This document shows, in pieces, positions 31,451 to 39,247 of a stretch of 64,000 bases of DNA. The stretch's first letter is position 1, and each line of letters begins with the position of its first letter. The stretch comes from a virus. The notes under the pieces are model-generated. The model worked only from the letters and a program-made list of their open reading frames with translations, did not search any database and had not been told where the DNA came from. The position numbers and the translations under genes are program-made. The DNA is taken from positions 124,001-188,000 of the IMG/VR virus record IMGVR_UViG_3300020202_000001. The stretch is one strand, 5' to 3'.

Positions 31451-32434
31451 GTGGTCCCCGACCTGCATCGCTACGACTGGGTGATCGTGAACTCTAGCGC
31501 CGGAAAGGATTCTCAGGCGTCCCTCTCGAAAGTCATCAAGACGGCCAAGGCCCAGAACTACCCGCTCGACCGCATCGTCGTCGCCCACGCGGACCTGGGC
31601 GAGATGGAGTGGCCGGGCACGCTGGACTTGGCCAAGGAGCACGCGGCCCACTACGGGCTGCGGTTCGAGGTCGAGCGTCGCCCGCAGGGGGATCTGCTGC
31701 AGCAGGTTGAGGAGCGGGGCATGTGGCCCGACTCCAAGAACCGGTTCTGCACCTCCGACCACAAGCGGGGGCAGATCGCCCGCTTGTTCACCAAACTGAC
31801 CAAGGAGACCCGTGACGCGCTGGCAACTGCTGGCTCTGGGGTTCGGGATCAACCTCGCCCTGTTCGTGATCGCGTACGTGCTGATCGGCACCCACGCCAC
31901 GTCGGATTCGACGAGGCGGACGTGGATTGGGGCGGTCATCGCGGTCGAGGCGGCCGTGTACTTCGCGTTCGTCCGGCACGTCCTGCGAAGCGGTCGCTGA
32001 AGAAGGTACGCTTCCTGAGCGTGTTCGGCTTCCGCTCCGAGGAGAGCCCGGCCCGGAAGAAGATGGTCGAGTTCGAGATCGACGAGCGGCTGACGAACAC
32101 GCTCAGGCACGTCGACCGGTGGCTGCCCGTGCACCACTGGTCGACCCGGGACGTGTGGCACGAGATCCACCAGTCGGGCATGCGGTCGCACTGGGCCTAC
32201 CAGCGCGGCATGAGCCGGCTGTCCTGCCGGTTCTGCATCTTCGCCCCCAAGTCGCAGCTGATGATCTCCGCGCAGCAGCCGGAGAATCGAGAGGTGTTCG
32301 AGAGGTACGTGCAGCTTGAGATCAAAATCGGTCACCGCTTCAAGGCCAAGGAGTCCCTCCAAGACATCAAGGCGGCGGTCGAAGCCGGCGAGCAAGTCGC
32401 CCCCGGCTCCGACGACGGCTGCTGGAACATGTAA
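31451..32434 (+). CDS. PAPS reductase-like PP-loop protein, interrupted by a nested membrane gene
   Basis: Starts at GTG right after AAGGAGGTCCA. Residues ~12-22 (VNSSAGKDSQASL) form the SxGxDS PP-loop that binds ATP or adenylyl groups. Later CTSDHKRGQIARL (~95-108) and VRFLSVFGFRSEESPARKK (~190-208) are typical of the PAPS reductase/phage sulfotransfer family, and CRFCIFAP near residue 260 supplies further cysteines. Between the two halves, at 31812-32000, this frame loses its codon bias and a hydrophobic protein is encoded in another frame, yet the reading frame stays open. The enzyme may therefore carry a ~62-residue nonsense linker or be made as two pieces. Role unknown; DNA or tRNA sulfur chemistry is possible. 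Confidence 0.72.
   Translation: MVPDLHRYDWVIVNSSAGKDSQASLSKVIKTAKAQNYPLDRIVVAHADLGEMEWPGTLDLAKEHAAHYGLRFEVERRPQGDLLQQVEERGMWPDSKNRFCTSDHKRGQIARLFTKLTKETRDALATAGSGVRDQPRPVRDRVRADRHPRHVGFDEADVDWGGHRGRGGRVLRVRPARPAKRSLKKVRFLSVFGFRSEESPARKKMVEFEIDERLTNTLRHVDRWLPVHHWSTRDVWHEIHQSGMRSHWAYQRGMSRLSCRFCIFAPKSQLMISAQQPENREVFERYVQLEIKIGHRFKAKESLQDIKAAVEAGEQVAPGSDDGCWNM
31812..32000 (+). CDS. Nested small membrane protein, 62 aa
   Basis: Lies wholly inside the PAPS-reductase-like gene, in another frame. GTG start with AAGGAGACC just upstream. It has two clear transmembrane segments (WQLLALGFGINLALFVIAYV and AVIAVEAAVYFAFV), a short polar loop (THATSDSTRRTW) and a basic end (RHVLRSGR). Over this stretch third positions in this frame carry the G/C bias, so it is the true coding frame. 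No family is recognised. Confidence 0.6.
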   Translation: MTRWQLLALGFGINLALFVIAYVLIGTHATSDSTRRTWIGAVIAVEAAVYFAFVRHVLRSGR

Positions 32435-33296
32435 CAACCCGTTCCTCGACGCCTTCATCGAGCAGGAGGTCGAGCGGTTCGGCCCGAAGCCGATCCCGAA
32501 GGTCGTCAAGGACAAGGAGAAGATCGTCTACAAGAAGGGAGGCGTCGAGGTCGGGTGGCGGTTCCTGCAGGGCCACAACGACGACTACCTCTCGGTCAAC
32601 TGGCGGGCCGAGGGCAAGGACCCGAGCTGTCCGAACATGGCGGCGCTGTGGGTGCCGTTCCTGCGGATCGACGGCCGGCTCTGGATGAGCTACGCCCCGG
32701 CCGAGATCCAGAGCCAGTGGGTCCCGATCCAGATGGCCCGCGGGCACGTCGCCGTGGGCGGCCTGGGGATGGGCTACGTCGCGATGGCGATGGCGGCCCG
32801 GCCCGAGGTCGAGAAGGTCGTCGTGTTCGAGCGGGACGACCGGGTCCTGCGCATGTTCAACGACCTGAACCCGGACCCGTTCCCCGGGTCGACGAAGATC
32901 AAGGTCGTCATGGGCGACCTGTACGAGGAGCTGCCCAAGTACGAGCCGCCCGGCGGCGAGTGGGACCTCGTGTACATGGACCCGTACCTGAAGCGGGCGA
33001 GCGTCGAGGCGGTCCGGGACACGATCACGCTCTGGCTCGGCCGGAAGGTCAAGACCAAGGCGTACCGGTTCTGGGCGCAGGAGGAGATCACCCGCTACCT
33101 CGTGCGGTCCATGGGCGTACGCCCGCCGCGCGAGATGTTCTCCGTCCACGACGCCCGCTTCTTCCGCCTCTTCGACAGCACGGTCCAGCTCCGGGAGCAC
33201 AACAACTTCCAGAACGATCTGCTGGCCAAGGTGGCGGCGATGGCCTTCGCCCGAGACGCGAAGGCCCGCCGCGCGATCGACAAGGTCACCGAGTGA
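32316..33296 (+). CDS. SAM-dependent methyltransferase-like protein (start uncertain)
   Basis: From about 32436 the protein is clearly coded (NPFLDAFIEQEVERFG). Around residues 150-180 lies VAVGGLGMGYVAMAMA, then VEKVVVFERDDRVLRMFND. This is the Rossmann nucleotide loop and acidic ribose-binding residue of class I methyltransferases, closest in layout to spermidine-synthase-like folds. WDLVYMDPY follows at ~230, compatible with a catalytic motif of N-methyltransferases (DPPY-like). The only canonical start upstream is TTG at 32316, inside the previous gene; no start lies near 32436. Substrate unknown; DNA or nucleotide modification with the upstream gene is possible. Confidence 0.7.
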   Translation: MRSKSVTASRPRSPSKTSRRRSKPASKSPPAPTTAAGTCNNPFLDAFIEQEVERFGPKPIPKVVKDKEKIVYKKGGVEVGWRFLQGHNDDYLSVNWRAEGKDPSCPNMAALWVPFLRIDGRLWMSYAPAEIQSQWVPIQMARGHVAVGGLGMGYVAMAMAARPEVEKVVVFERDDRVLRMFNDLNPDPFPGSTKIKVVMGDLYEELPKYEPPGGEWDLVYMDPYLKRASVEAVRDTITLWLGRKVKTKAYRFWAQEEITRYLVRSMGVRPPREMFSVHDARFFRLFDSTVQLREHNNFQNDLLAKVAAMAFARDAKARRAIDKVTE

Positions 33297-33297
33297 C

Positions 33298-33744
33298 ATG
33301 GCCAAGCGACGCAAGCGAAAGCAGAGGAACCGCGTCGTCGGTGCCCGCCCCGCCGGCCCGGACCACCAGGTGGTCACGATCACGGGCCAAGGCGAGGCGG
33401 GGTATTGCACCCGGCCGTGCCCGCAGTGCCCGTGGCGGAAGGACCAGGCCGGGAGCTTCCCGGCCGAGGCCTTCCGCCACTCGGCGAACACGGCGTACGA
33501 CATGGACCAGCACACGTTCGCCTGTCACATGGCGGGCGTCGAGAACCCGAAGATCTGTGCCGGCTTCCTCCTCAACGGCGCTGCACACAACATGACGATC
33601 CGCCTGGCCGTGATCCGGGACGAGATCGACTTGGACAAGGTCACGGACGGCGGGCACGAGCTGCACGAGAGCTACCGCGCCATGGCCGAGGCGAACGGGG
33701 TGCCGCCGGACGACCCGGCGCTCGCCCCCTGCAGGGAACCATGA
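33298..33744 (+). CDS. DUF6283-like cysteine-rich protein
   Basis: A 148-aa protein starting at the ATG 1 bp after the previous stop. After a basic N-terminus (MAKRRKRKQRNR) it contains CPQCPWRKDQAGSFPAEAF, then ANTAYDM and FACHMAG, ending in CAGFLLNGA. The C-x2-C-P-W-R, F-x-C-H and C-A-G-F elements are the known pattern of DUF6283, a phage and actinobacterial family of unknown function that probably binds a metal. Its partner-like gene lies at 30892. Confidence 0.7.
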   Translation: MAKRRKRKQRNRVVGARPAGPDHQVVTITGQGEAGYCTRPCPQCPWRKDQAGSFPAEAFRHSANTAYDMDQHTFACHMAGVENPKICAGFLLNGAAHNMTIRLAVIRDEIDLDKVTDGGHELHESYRAMAEANGVPPDDPALAPCREP

Positions 33745-34244
33745 AGAAGGTCCTGTTCATCCTCCAGAACGCCTGGAGCCCGATGTACGCCGGCGGCACC
33801 TGGCCCCGGGACTCGTGGCTGCGGGCGTTGCACCGGTCGAGGAGCGGCCAACGTCTGCGGACGATCACCAAAGCCGTCGACGCCACCGGTGCGTTCGAGT
33901 TCGACTACGACAACACGACCCCGCAGGTGACGGCCAAGCCGTGCGGGGTCTCGCCGATCGACTACGTGCACGTCGAGGGCGTGCTGGCCCGGCTGGTCGG
34001 GTACGACGTGGAGCGGTCCGTCGTCGTCCTCTGCGGCGACCAGGCGGCCAAGGTCCTCGACCGGTTCCTGATCCCCCAGCCGACGCTCCTGATCCCGCAC
34101 CCGGCCTACCGGGTCGTGACCAACCTGCTGCTCGAACAGGCCGCCGATCTCATCCGTAATGGGTTCCAGGGGCAGGTGAGGCTGAAGCAGGATCGCGGGC
34201 GCGTAGTCCAATCCTGTTGCAAGTCAAGCCCCGAGCGGGCATGA
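33741..34244 (+). CDS. Hypothetical protein, possible uracil-glycosylase-like fold
   Basis: A 167-aa protein whose ATG overlaps the previous gene end by 4 bp. It begins KVLFILQNAWSPMYAGG and later has RSVVVLCGDQAAKVLD, then LLIPHPAYRVVTN. A beta strand ending in N near the N-terminus, a central G-D/A-x-A strand and a late H-P-x is the order seen in the uracil-DNA-glycosylase superfamily. The match is loose and I do not see the family's catalytic triad, so this is a structural guess only. The C-terminal ~20 residues look unstructured. Confidence 0.5.
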   Translation: MKKVLFILQNAWSPMYAGGTWPRDSWLRALHRSRSGQRLRTITKAVDATGAFEFDYDNTTPQVTAKPCGVSPIDYVHVEGVLARLVGYDVERSVVVLCGDQAAKVLDRFLIPQPTLLIPHPAYRVVTNLLLEQAADLIRNGFQGQVRLKQDRGRVVQSCCKSSPERA

Positions 34245-34245
34245 T
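34217..34245 (+). promoter_or_regulatory. Weak promoter candidate
   Basis: TTGCAA (34217-34222), 17-bp spacer, CATGAT (34240-34245), at the end of the gene stopping at 34244. The spacer includes the decamer GTCAAGCCCC, also found in two other leaders. It would serve the gene at 34342. Confidence 0.3.
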
Positions 34246-34341
34246 CCGCGGGTCAGGCCCGGGCAGCCTTTTGCGTCAGCACCTTCTCGCCCGGCCAGTT
34301 GTAACGGTGCGGCCAAGGATAGGCCCGCCGCGGGAGCTGCC

Positions 34342-34896
34342 ATGGACGGCTTGCGAGTGCCCCCTTCAAAGAGCGGAACGGTCACCTGCCTGAAGTGCCG
34401 AAAGGCCTTCGGCTCCCCCGACCGCGTCTGCATCCGCATCTGTCCAAAGTGTAAACGCGACAAGGAAAGGCTCGGCCTGATCGCCGAGCGGGTATCGTCC
34501 GTGCACGGCGTGGACGTGTACGACGTGGACGGAGGTGACTGTGCTCCAACGCGTGAAGAGGTGGGCGAGGTCCGTCCTGCAAAAGTGGGTGCTAAGCCTG
34601 ATCGCGGACCGGCTGTTGTTGATGACGCGGTCGTACAACGAGACGGTCGCCAAGGTAAAGGGGCAGGCGGCCGAGGCGGCGGTCGCGGGGGCAAAGGGCG
34701 AGGTCGCGGCACTGCGTCGCCAGCTGGCGGCGCTGCAGGCGATCGACCTGGACTTCCGCCACGGCGGCAAGATCATCGTCGTGGCAAAGGTCAACGGAAA
34801 GGACATCGTCAAGATCGTCGAAATCGCGCCGCGAATGAACATGGAACAGTGGCGGTTCCTCTCGCGCGAGATCGAGGATCGGTATGGGATTTCTGA
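34342..34896 (+). CDS. Zinc-ribbon protein with overprinted tail
   Basis: The N-terminal ~65 residues are the secure part: CLKCRKAFGSPDRVCIRICP followed by KCKRDKERLG, a treble-clef-like zinc motif with CxxC pairs about 17 residues apart, common in small phage regulators. After the GTG at 34541 the third-position bias moves to the overlapping gene. The rest of this frame becomes Gly/Arg-rich and is probably a by-product of missing stop codons at high GC. Confidence 0.55.
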   Translation: MDGLRVPPSKSGTVTCLKCRKAFGSPDRVCIRICPKCKRDKERLGLIAERVSSVHGVDVYDVDGGDCAPTREEVGEVRPAKVGAKPDRGPAVVDDAVVQRDGRQGKGAGGRGGGRGGKGRGRGTASPAGGAAGDRPGLPPRRQDHRRGKGQRKGHRQDRRNRAANEHGTVAVPLARDRGSVWDF

Positions 34897-34945
34897 GCGG
34901 CGCATCGACGGGCCGCCGGGGATCTCCGGTAACCACTTCCTCTGA
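34541..34945 (+). CDS. Coiled-coil hypothetical protein, ~134 aa
   Basis: GTG at 34541 follows GGAGGT at close spacing; an upstream in-frame GTG at 34535 lies within that site. The N-terminal half has helices with coiled-coil character (KVKGQAAEAAVAGAKGEVAA, LRRQLAALQA). A beta-rich segment (GKIIVVAKVNGKDIVKIVEI) and an Arg/Glu-rich end follow. No family is recognised. It starts inside the zinc-ribbon gene at 34342. Confidence 0.62.
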   Translation: MLQRVKRWARSVLQKWVLSLIADRLLLMTRSYNETVAKVKGQAAEAAVAGAKGEVAALRRQLAALQAIDLDFRHGGKIIVVAKVNGKDIVKIVEIAPRMNMEQWRFLSREIEDRYGISERRIDGPPGISGNHFL

Positions 34946-34948
34946 ACA

Positions 34949-35146
34949 ATGGTGAGCCAACAACTCAGAGACCTGATTCAACAGCACGTACGGGAGGGCG
35001 GGGCCAAGGACGTGATCGAGGCCCTGGCCGCGTCCTGCACGGAAGAGGGTAGGGACATTGAGACCGGCAAGTCCGACGAGGACCGCCGGGACCTCCGCGA
35101 GCTGGCGGTCGAGCTGAACGGCCTGGCCGACCGGACGTACGTCTGA
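34949..35146 (+). CDS. Small helical protein, 65 aa
   Basis: Starts 3 bp after the previous stop. Predominantly helical and acidic (LRDLIQQHVREGGAKDVIEA, DRRDLRELAVELNGLADRT). No family is recognised. It is the last gene before a copy of the dispersed palindrome and the sbcD leader. Confidence 0.55.
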   Translation: MVSQQLRDLIQQHVREGGAKDVIEALAASCTEEGRDIETGKSDEDRRDLRELAVELNGLADRTYV

Positions 35147-35149
35147 GAC

Positions 35150-35167
35150 CTCAAAACCGGTTTTGAG
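35150..35167 (+). repeat. Dispersed palindrome, copy 6 (perfect)
   Basis: CTCAAAACCGGTTTTGAG, a perfect 18-bp palindrome, the only fully symmetric copy. It sits 140 bp upstream of the sbcD-like ATG in a 163-bp leader that also holds a GTCAAGCCCC decamer (35280-35289). Confidence 0.9.
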
Positions 35168-35309
35168 AACGGCAGCGGACCGCACCGGCGGTGCCGATCG
35201 CGACGGCGGCCGAGCCAGAGGTTGCGGAGGGCCGGTACACATGCCGCCCCGCTCGCTATGGCCACGGTTTAGAGTACCCGTCAAGCCCCGCTGCCCTTGT
35301 GAAGGAGCC

Positions 35310-36434
35310 ATGCCCAAACCCATCCTGTCCATGTCGGCTGACTGGCACCTGCAGAACCGGGCGTGGACGCTCGCTGCGGGTCGTGACATCAGCGGCGACA
35401 GCTACTACTCCCTGAAGCAGATCGTCGACCACGCCATCGAGCACGAGGTGCAGGCGGTGGTCGGCGCTGGCGACCTGATCGACAAGACGATCAACAACTC
35501 CGACCCGATCGTGTTCCTCAACCAGCAGCTCGACCGGCTCCAGAAGAAGGAGATCCGGTGCCTGTACGTGCAGGGCCAGCACGAGATGCAGGACCGCCCC
35601 TGGCTCAGCGGCCACGCCTGGCCCGAGCACATGAGCGGCCTGCAGGTGACGATCGACACCGTCTGCATGTTCGGTCTCGACTTCCACCACAGCCCCCAGC
35701 TCCAGATCGCCCTGAACGCGATCCCGGAGGGCACGCACCTGCTCGTGGCCCACCAGGTGTGGGGCGAGTTCATGGGGTCGGTCGCGGCCCCGCAGGGCGG
35801 GATGTCGGACGTGCCGATGGTGGGCACCGTGTTCACCGGCGACTACCACGTCCGCAAGGAGATCGAGACGCGGGGCAAGGACGGCCAGAAGCTCCGCGTG
35901 ATCTCGCCCGGGTCGACGTGCATGCAGAGCATCGACGAGCCGTGGAAGAAGTTCTTCTACGTCGTCTACGACGACTACACCTGGAAGAAGGTGCGGCTCA
36001 AGACCCGCCACCGCGTCGACTGGCACGTCAGCGCGGCGGCCGACGTCGACAACCTGCTGCAGACGGTCGACACCGAGCTGACGCGGATCGCCGACGAGAC
36101 GGCCGGGTACGACGAGCGGGTCCGCAAGCCGATCTACTGGGTCGAGTACCCGCACAAGCTGGGCGAGCACCGGGGCCGGATCGTGAAAGCGATCGGCGAC
36201 CGGGCGTTCATCTTCTGGAAGGAAGTGCCGCCGGAGCCCCCGCCGGAGGTCGTGGCCCGCCGCAAGGAGGCCCAGGCCAAGGGCGAGCGGCGGGCGGCCA
36301 CGCTGCTGACCGAACTGCCCGGCTACCTGCAACAGGCGGAGCTGGGCCACCTGCAAGGCGACTGCACGCGGCTCCTGCAAGCCGGCAGCGTCGAGGACGA
36401 GCTTCGTCGCATGCGAGAGGAAGCGCTGAAATAG
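35310..36434 (+). CDS. sbcD: SbcD/Mre11-like nuclease
   Basis: ATG preceded by GAAGGAG. The metallophosphoesterase motifs appear in order: DWH at residues 11-13, GDLID near 54, a GQHE in place of GNHD/E at ~89-92, HQVW near 150 and TGDYH near 175. It should be the Mn-dependent nuclease subunit that, with the SbcC-like ATPase encoded at 37076, processes DNA ends, hairpins and replication intermediates; phage T4 gp47 is the classical equivalent. The 374-aa length is normal. The pair is separated by two small genes, all rightward and tightly spaced. Confidence 0.85.
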   Translation: MPKPILSMSADWHLQNRAWTLAAGRDISGDSYYSLKQIVDHAIEHEVQAVVGAGDLIDKTINNSDPIVFLNQQLDRLQKKEIRCLYVQGQHEMQDRPWLSGHAWPEHMSGLQVTIDTVCMFGLDFHHSPQLQIALNAIPEGTHLLVAHQVWGEFMGSVAAPQGGMSDVPMVGTVFTGDYHVRKEIETRGKDGQKLRVISPGSTCMQSIDEPWKKFFYVVYDDYTWKKVRLKTRHRVDWHVSAAADVDNLLQTVDTELTRIADETAGYDERVRKPIYWVEYPHKLGEHRGRIVKAIGDRAFIFWKEVPPEPPPEVVARRKEAQAKGERRAATLLTELPGYLQQAELGHLQGDCTRLLQAGSVEDELRRMREEALK

Positions 36435-36733
36435 TGGCTAGACCTGACCCCGAGGCGATCGAACAAGACCCGCGGTTCGCAAAAATCCTGGACGCCGGCC
36501 ACGGCATACCGAGCAGCGACTCGGAGCTGGGGAGCCGGGCGATCGCGGACATGATCGACTGGTGGCGGCGCTGTTACGCCGGCGGCGAGCAACTCGGAAA
36601 CATGCTCGACGACGTCGACCAGCTCGTTTGCATACTCAACAAGTTCAAAGCCGCCGTCGCCAAGGACCACTCCCTGGTGATCGACGACTCGCCGTTGCGG
36701 CGGCACGCCGCACTGGGACCGAACGACGGATGA
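36434..36733 (+). CDS. Hypothetical protein, 99 aa
   Basis: GTG start shares a base with the upstream TAG (TAGTG). Helical (AIADMIDWWRRCYAGGEQLG, LVCILNKFKAAVAKDHSLV) with a flexible end. It lies within the sbcD-sbcC cluster. No family is recognised. The stop overlaps the next ATG (ATGA). Confidence 0.6.
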   Translation: MARPDPEAIEQDPRFAKILDAGHGIPSSDSELGSRAIADMIDWWRRCYAGGEQLGNMLDDVDQLVCILNKFKAAVAKDHSLVIDDSPLRRHAALGPNDG

Positions 36734-37068
36734 AGCTACGCATCGAGATCGACCTTGACAACGACGCCTTCGCCGGCCGCAAGCTCGCCCGCGAGGTCGA
36801 GAAGATCCTCGACCTCCTCCCGTCCGACCTGGACGGGGTGGGGCGGCGGCAGCTGGCGACGTTCTCCAAGACGCTGATGGACAGCAACGGCAACTCGGTC
36901 GGAAAGGCCGTGGTCGTCGACGACGAGGTCACGCCCCGTTGTGCCAAGTGCACGACGAAGCTGACGGAGTCGACCCCGACGATGACGGTCTGCTCGAACG
37001 ACACCGCCCGCAGCCTGCGCGTCGAGATCGGCGACGTGGTCTGCAAGGCGTGCTACGACCGGGCCTGA
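36730..37068 (+). CDS. Hypothetical protein with CxxC pairs, 112 aa
   Basis: Start overlaps the previous stop as ATGA. The N-terminal half is helical and acidic; the C-terminal half carries CAKC near residue 75 and a later CKAC, spaced ~40 residues apart, suggesting a zinc-binding fold. It lies between sbcD and sbcC. No family is recognised. Confidence 0.6.
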   Translation: MKLRIEIDLDNDAFAGRKLAREVEKILDLLPSDLDGVGRRQLATFSKTLMDSNGNSVGKAVVVDDEVTPRCAKCTTKLTESTPTMTVCSNDTARSLRVEIGDVVCKACYDRA

Positions 37069-37075
37069 GGTAACT

Positions 37076-39247
37076 ATGTGGATCAAGCGAGCGCTCTTCA
37101 GGAACATCGGCCGCCACCGCGAGCTGGACATCTACTTCCAGCGCGGGCTGGTGGGGATCTTCGGCCCGAACGGGTGGGGCAAGTCCACGATCGTCGACGG
37201 GATCTACGCCTGCCTGACGAACGACTGGAGCCGGTTCGCCGGCGTGAAACTCGACAACATCCGCGACACGGCCGACCCCGATGAGGAGTCGAGCATCACG
37301 GTCTGGGGCGAGCACGGGGACGTGCCGTTCGAGGTGTTCCGCCGCCTCCGCCGGGCCGAGAGCGAGAAGCGGAAGAAGGGCCTCCGCAAGGACAACGAGC
37401 TGATCGTCGACGGTAAGACGTTCGACAAGGACGAGGACATCAGGCGTGAGCTGACGGTACGCCTCGGCGTCAACCACAAGCTGATCGGCACGCACGTCTT
37501 CGTGGCCCAGCGGGAGATGTTCCGGTTCGTCTCCGACACCCCGGGCGACCGGGCGGCGACGTTCCAGATGCTCTGCGGGACCGAGAAGGCCAAGCAGATC
37601 GTCGACGCGATCGAGGCCCTGCTGGAGCAGGACAAGGAGCTGCTGGTCGTCGTCGACGACAACAGCGACGAGATCAACGCCCGCATCGGCGGCCGGGCGG
37701 TCGAGCTGCAGGCGGCCAAGGAGGAGCTGGCGGCCGCCACGGCGCTGCTGCTGCCCAAGAAGCGGCGGCTACTTTCAAAAACCGTTATTGAGAAGCGGCA
37801 GGCCTGGCGGCGGGCGGTCAAGGCGATCACGGCCCTGAAGCCGACGATCGTCGCGAGGAAGAAGGAGGTGTCGTCGGCGGAGCTGAAGTACACGGTGACG
37901 TCCACGGAGCTGAACGCCCTCGCCGCCGCCTTCAAGCGGGACAAGCCGCTGGCAGAGGAGGCTCGGGCCACGCTGAAGCGGATCACCGAGTACAACGAGC
38001 GACAGGAGGTGCAGGGCAACATCGAGCGGCGGCTGGCCGACGCCCGGACGAAGGTGAAGGAGCTGGGCGACCGCCCGCCCCTCCACGCGTCGGACGACAA
38101 CCGCGAGCGCCTCGTCGAGGAGCGGGGCACGCTGCGGGTGGAGTACCGGGAGAACAAGACGCTCCTGACCACGTTCGCGATCGAGGGCGTGGTGAAGTGC
38201 CCGACGTGCGGCACGAGCGTCCGGGACCTCGACGAGCACCTGCGGCTCGTGAAGGTCAAGCAGCCCAGGCTCAAGGCGCGGGGGCTGAAGCTCGCCAACT
38301 TGATCGAGGCGATCGACGCGGCCCGCGCGGCCCGGGAGGCGTACGACAAGGAGCGGCGGAAGGCGGACGCGAAGGTCTCGGAGTACGAGGCCCTGCTGAA
38401 GCACGCCAAGGTGAGCGATCCGCCGAAGGGCGACGCCAAGGCTCTGCAGCGGGTGGTCGACGACTTCGATGCGTTGGAGAAGAAGTACGACAAGGCCCGG
38501 CAGGTGAACGGCGATGCCGTCACCGCCGTGTCCACGGCCAAGGCCCGGCACGACGCCGTGGTCCAGCAGCGGGCGGACCTCCGGGTCGAGCGCGACGGCA
38601 ACGTCGTGACCGACGAGGAGCTGGAGCGTGCCAAGAAGCGGATGGCCCGCCACGAGGCGGCCAAGGTCAACGTCGCCGCCCTCAAGCAGAAGGTCGAGGG
38701 GATCGAGGCGGCCCAGGCCCAGGACGTCGAGGAGCTGGAGCGGCTCAAGGCGAAGCTGGCCAAGAACAAGAAGGCCCACCAGTTCGCGGCGAAGCTCAAG
38801 AAGATCGCCGAGGTCATGCACCGGCAGGCCCTGCCGCAGATGGTGGCCCAGTCGAACCTCCAGGACATGGAGGGCGACATCAACAAGATCCTCGACATGT
38901 TCGGCAGCCCGTTCTGGGTCGAGACGGCGGAGGACCTGACCTTCACCGTCCACTTCCCGGGCGAGCCGCCGCGCAACGCCCAGCGGCTCAGCGTCGGGCA
39001 GAAGGGCGTGCTCGCGATGGCGTTCCGCCCCGCGATCTCCGCCCTGTTCGACGCCGAGATCGGCATGATGACGCTGGACGAGCCGACCGCCGACATGGAC
39101 GAGCGGAACCGCGGGTTCATGGCCGCGGCGCTGGCCCAGTACGCGGCCCAGGTCCGGGGCCGCCGGCAGGTGATCGTCATCACCCACGCGAACGAGCTGC
39201 GGCAGTCGTTCGACCAGGTTGTGGAGCTAGGTGCACATGGCAACTGA
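37076..39247 (+). CDS. sbcC: SbcC/Rad50-like ATPase
   Basis: Residues 30-38 form the Walker A loop (GPNGWGKST). A long coiled coil (~160-370 and ~385-600) flanks the zinc hook CPTC at residues 375-378, the hallmark of Rad50/SbcC. Near the C-terminus, LSVGQKG (~638) is the signature motif and MTLDEPTADMD (~664-676) is Walker B with the catalytic Glu. It dimerises with SbcD to recognise and process DNA ends. At 723 aa it is short but complete. A degenerate copy of the dispersed palindrome lies inside it at 37775. Confidence 0.9.
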   Translation: MWIKRALFRNIGRHRELDIYFQRGLVGIFGPNGWGKSTIVDGIYACLTNDWSRFAGVKLDNIRDTADPDEESSITVWGEHGDVPFEVFRRLRRAESEKRKKGLRKDNELIVDGKTFDKDEDIRRELTVRLGVNHKLIGTHVFVAQREMFRFVSDTPGDRAATFQMLCGTEKAKQIVDAIEALLEQDKELLVVVDDNSDEINARIGGRAVELQAAKEELAAATALLLPKKRRLLSKTVIEKRQAWRRAVKAITALKPTIVARKKEVSSAELKYTVTSTELNALAAAFKRDKPLAEEARATLKRITEYNERQEVQGNIERRLADARTKVKELGDRPPLHASDDNRERLVEERGTLRVEYRENKTLLTTFAIEGVVKCPTCGTSVRDLDEHLRLVKVKQPRLKARGLKLANLIEAIDAARAAREAYDKERRKADAKVSEYEALLKHAKVSDPPKGDAKALQRVVDDFDALEKKYDKARQVNGDAVTAVSTAKARHDAVVQQRADLRVERDGNVVTDEELERAKKRMARHEAAKVNVAALKQKVEGIEAAQAQDVEELERLKAKLAKNKKAHQFAAKLKKIAEVMHRQALPQMVAQSNLQDMEGDINKILDMFGSPFWVETAEDLTFTVHFPGEPPRNAQRLSVGQKGVLAMAFRPAISALFDAEIGMMTLDEPTADMDERNRGFMAAALAQYAAQVRGRRQVIVITHANELRQSFDQVVELGAHGN
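37775..37793 (+). repeat. Dispersed palindrome, copy 7 (degenerate, inside sbcC)
   Basis: TCAAAAACCGTTATTGAGA, two mismatches to consensus, within the sbcC coding sequence. It may be chance or an old site; its codons (SKTVIE) are ordinary. Confidence 0.4.

Noticed and set aside
34245-34341. Possible tRNA gene in a 97-bp gap
   Set aside because: No cloverleaf with acceptor and T-arm could be formed; no tRNA was identified anywhere in the window.
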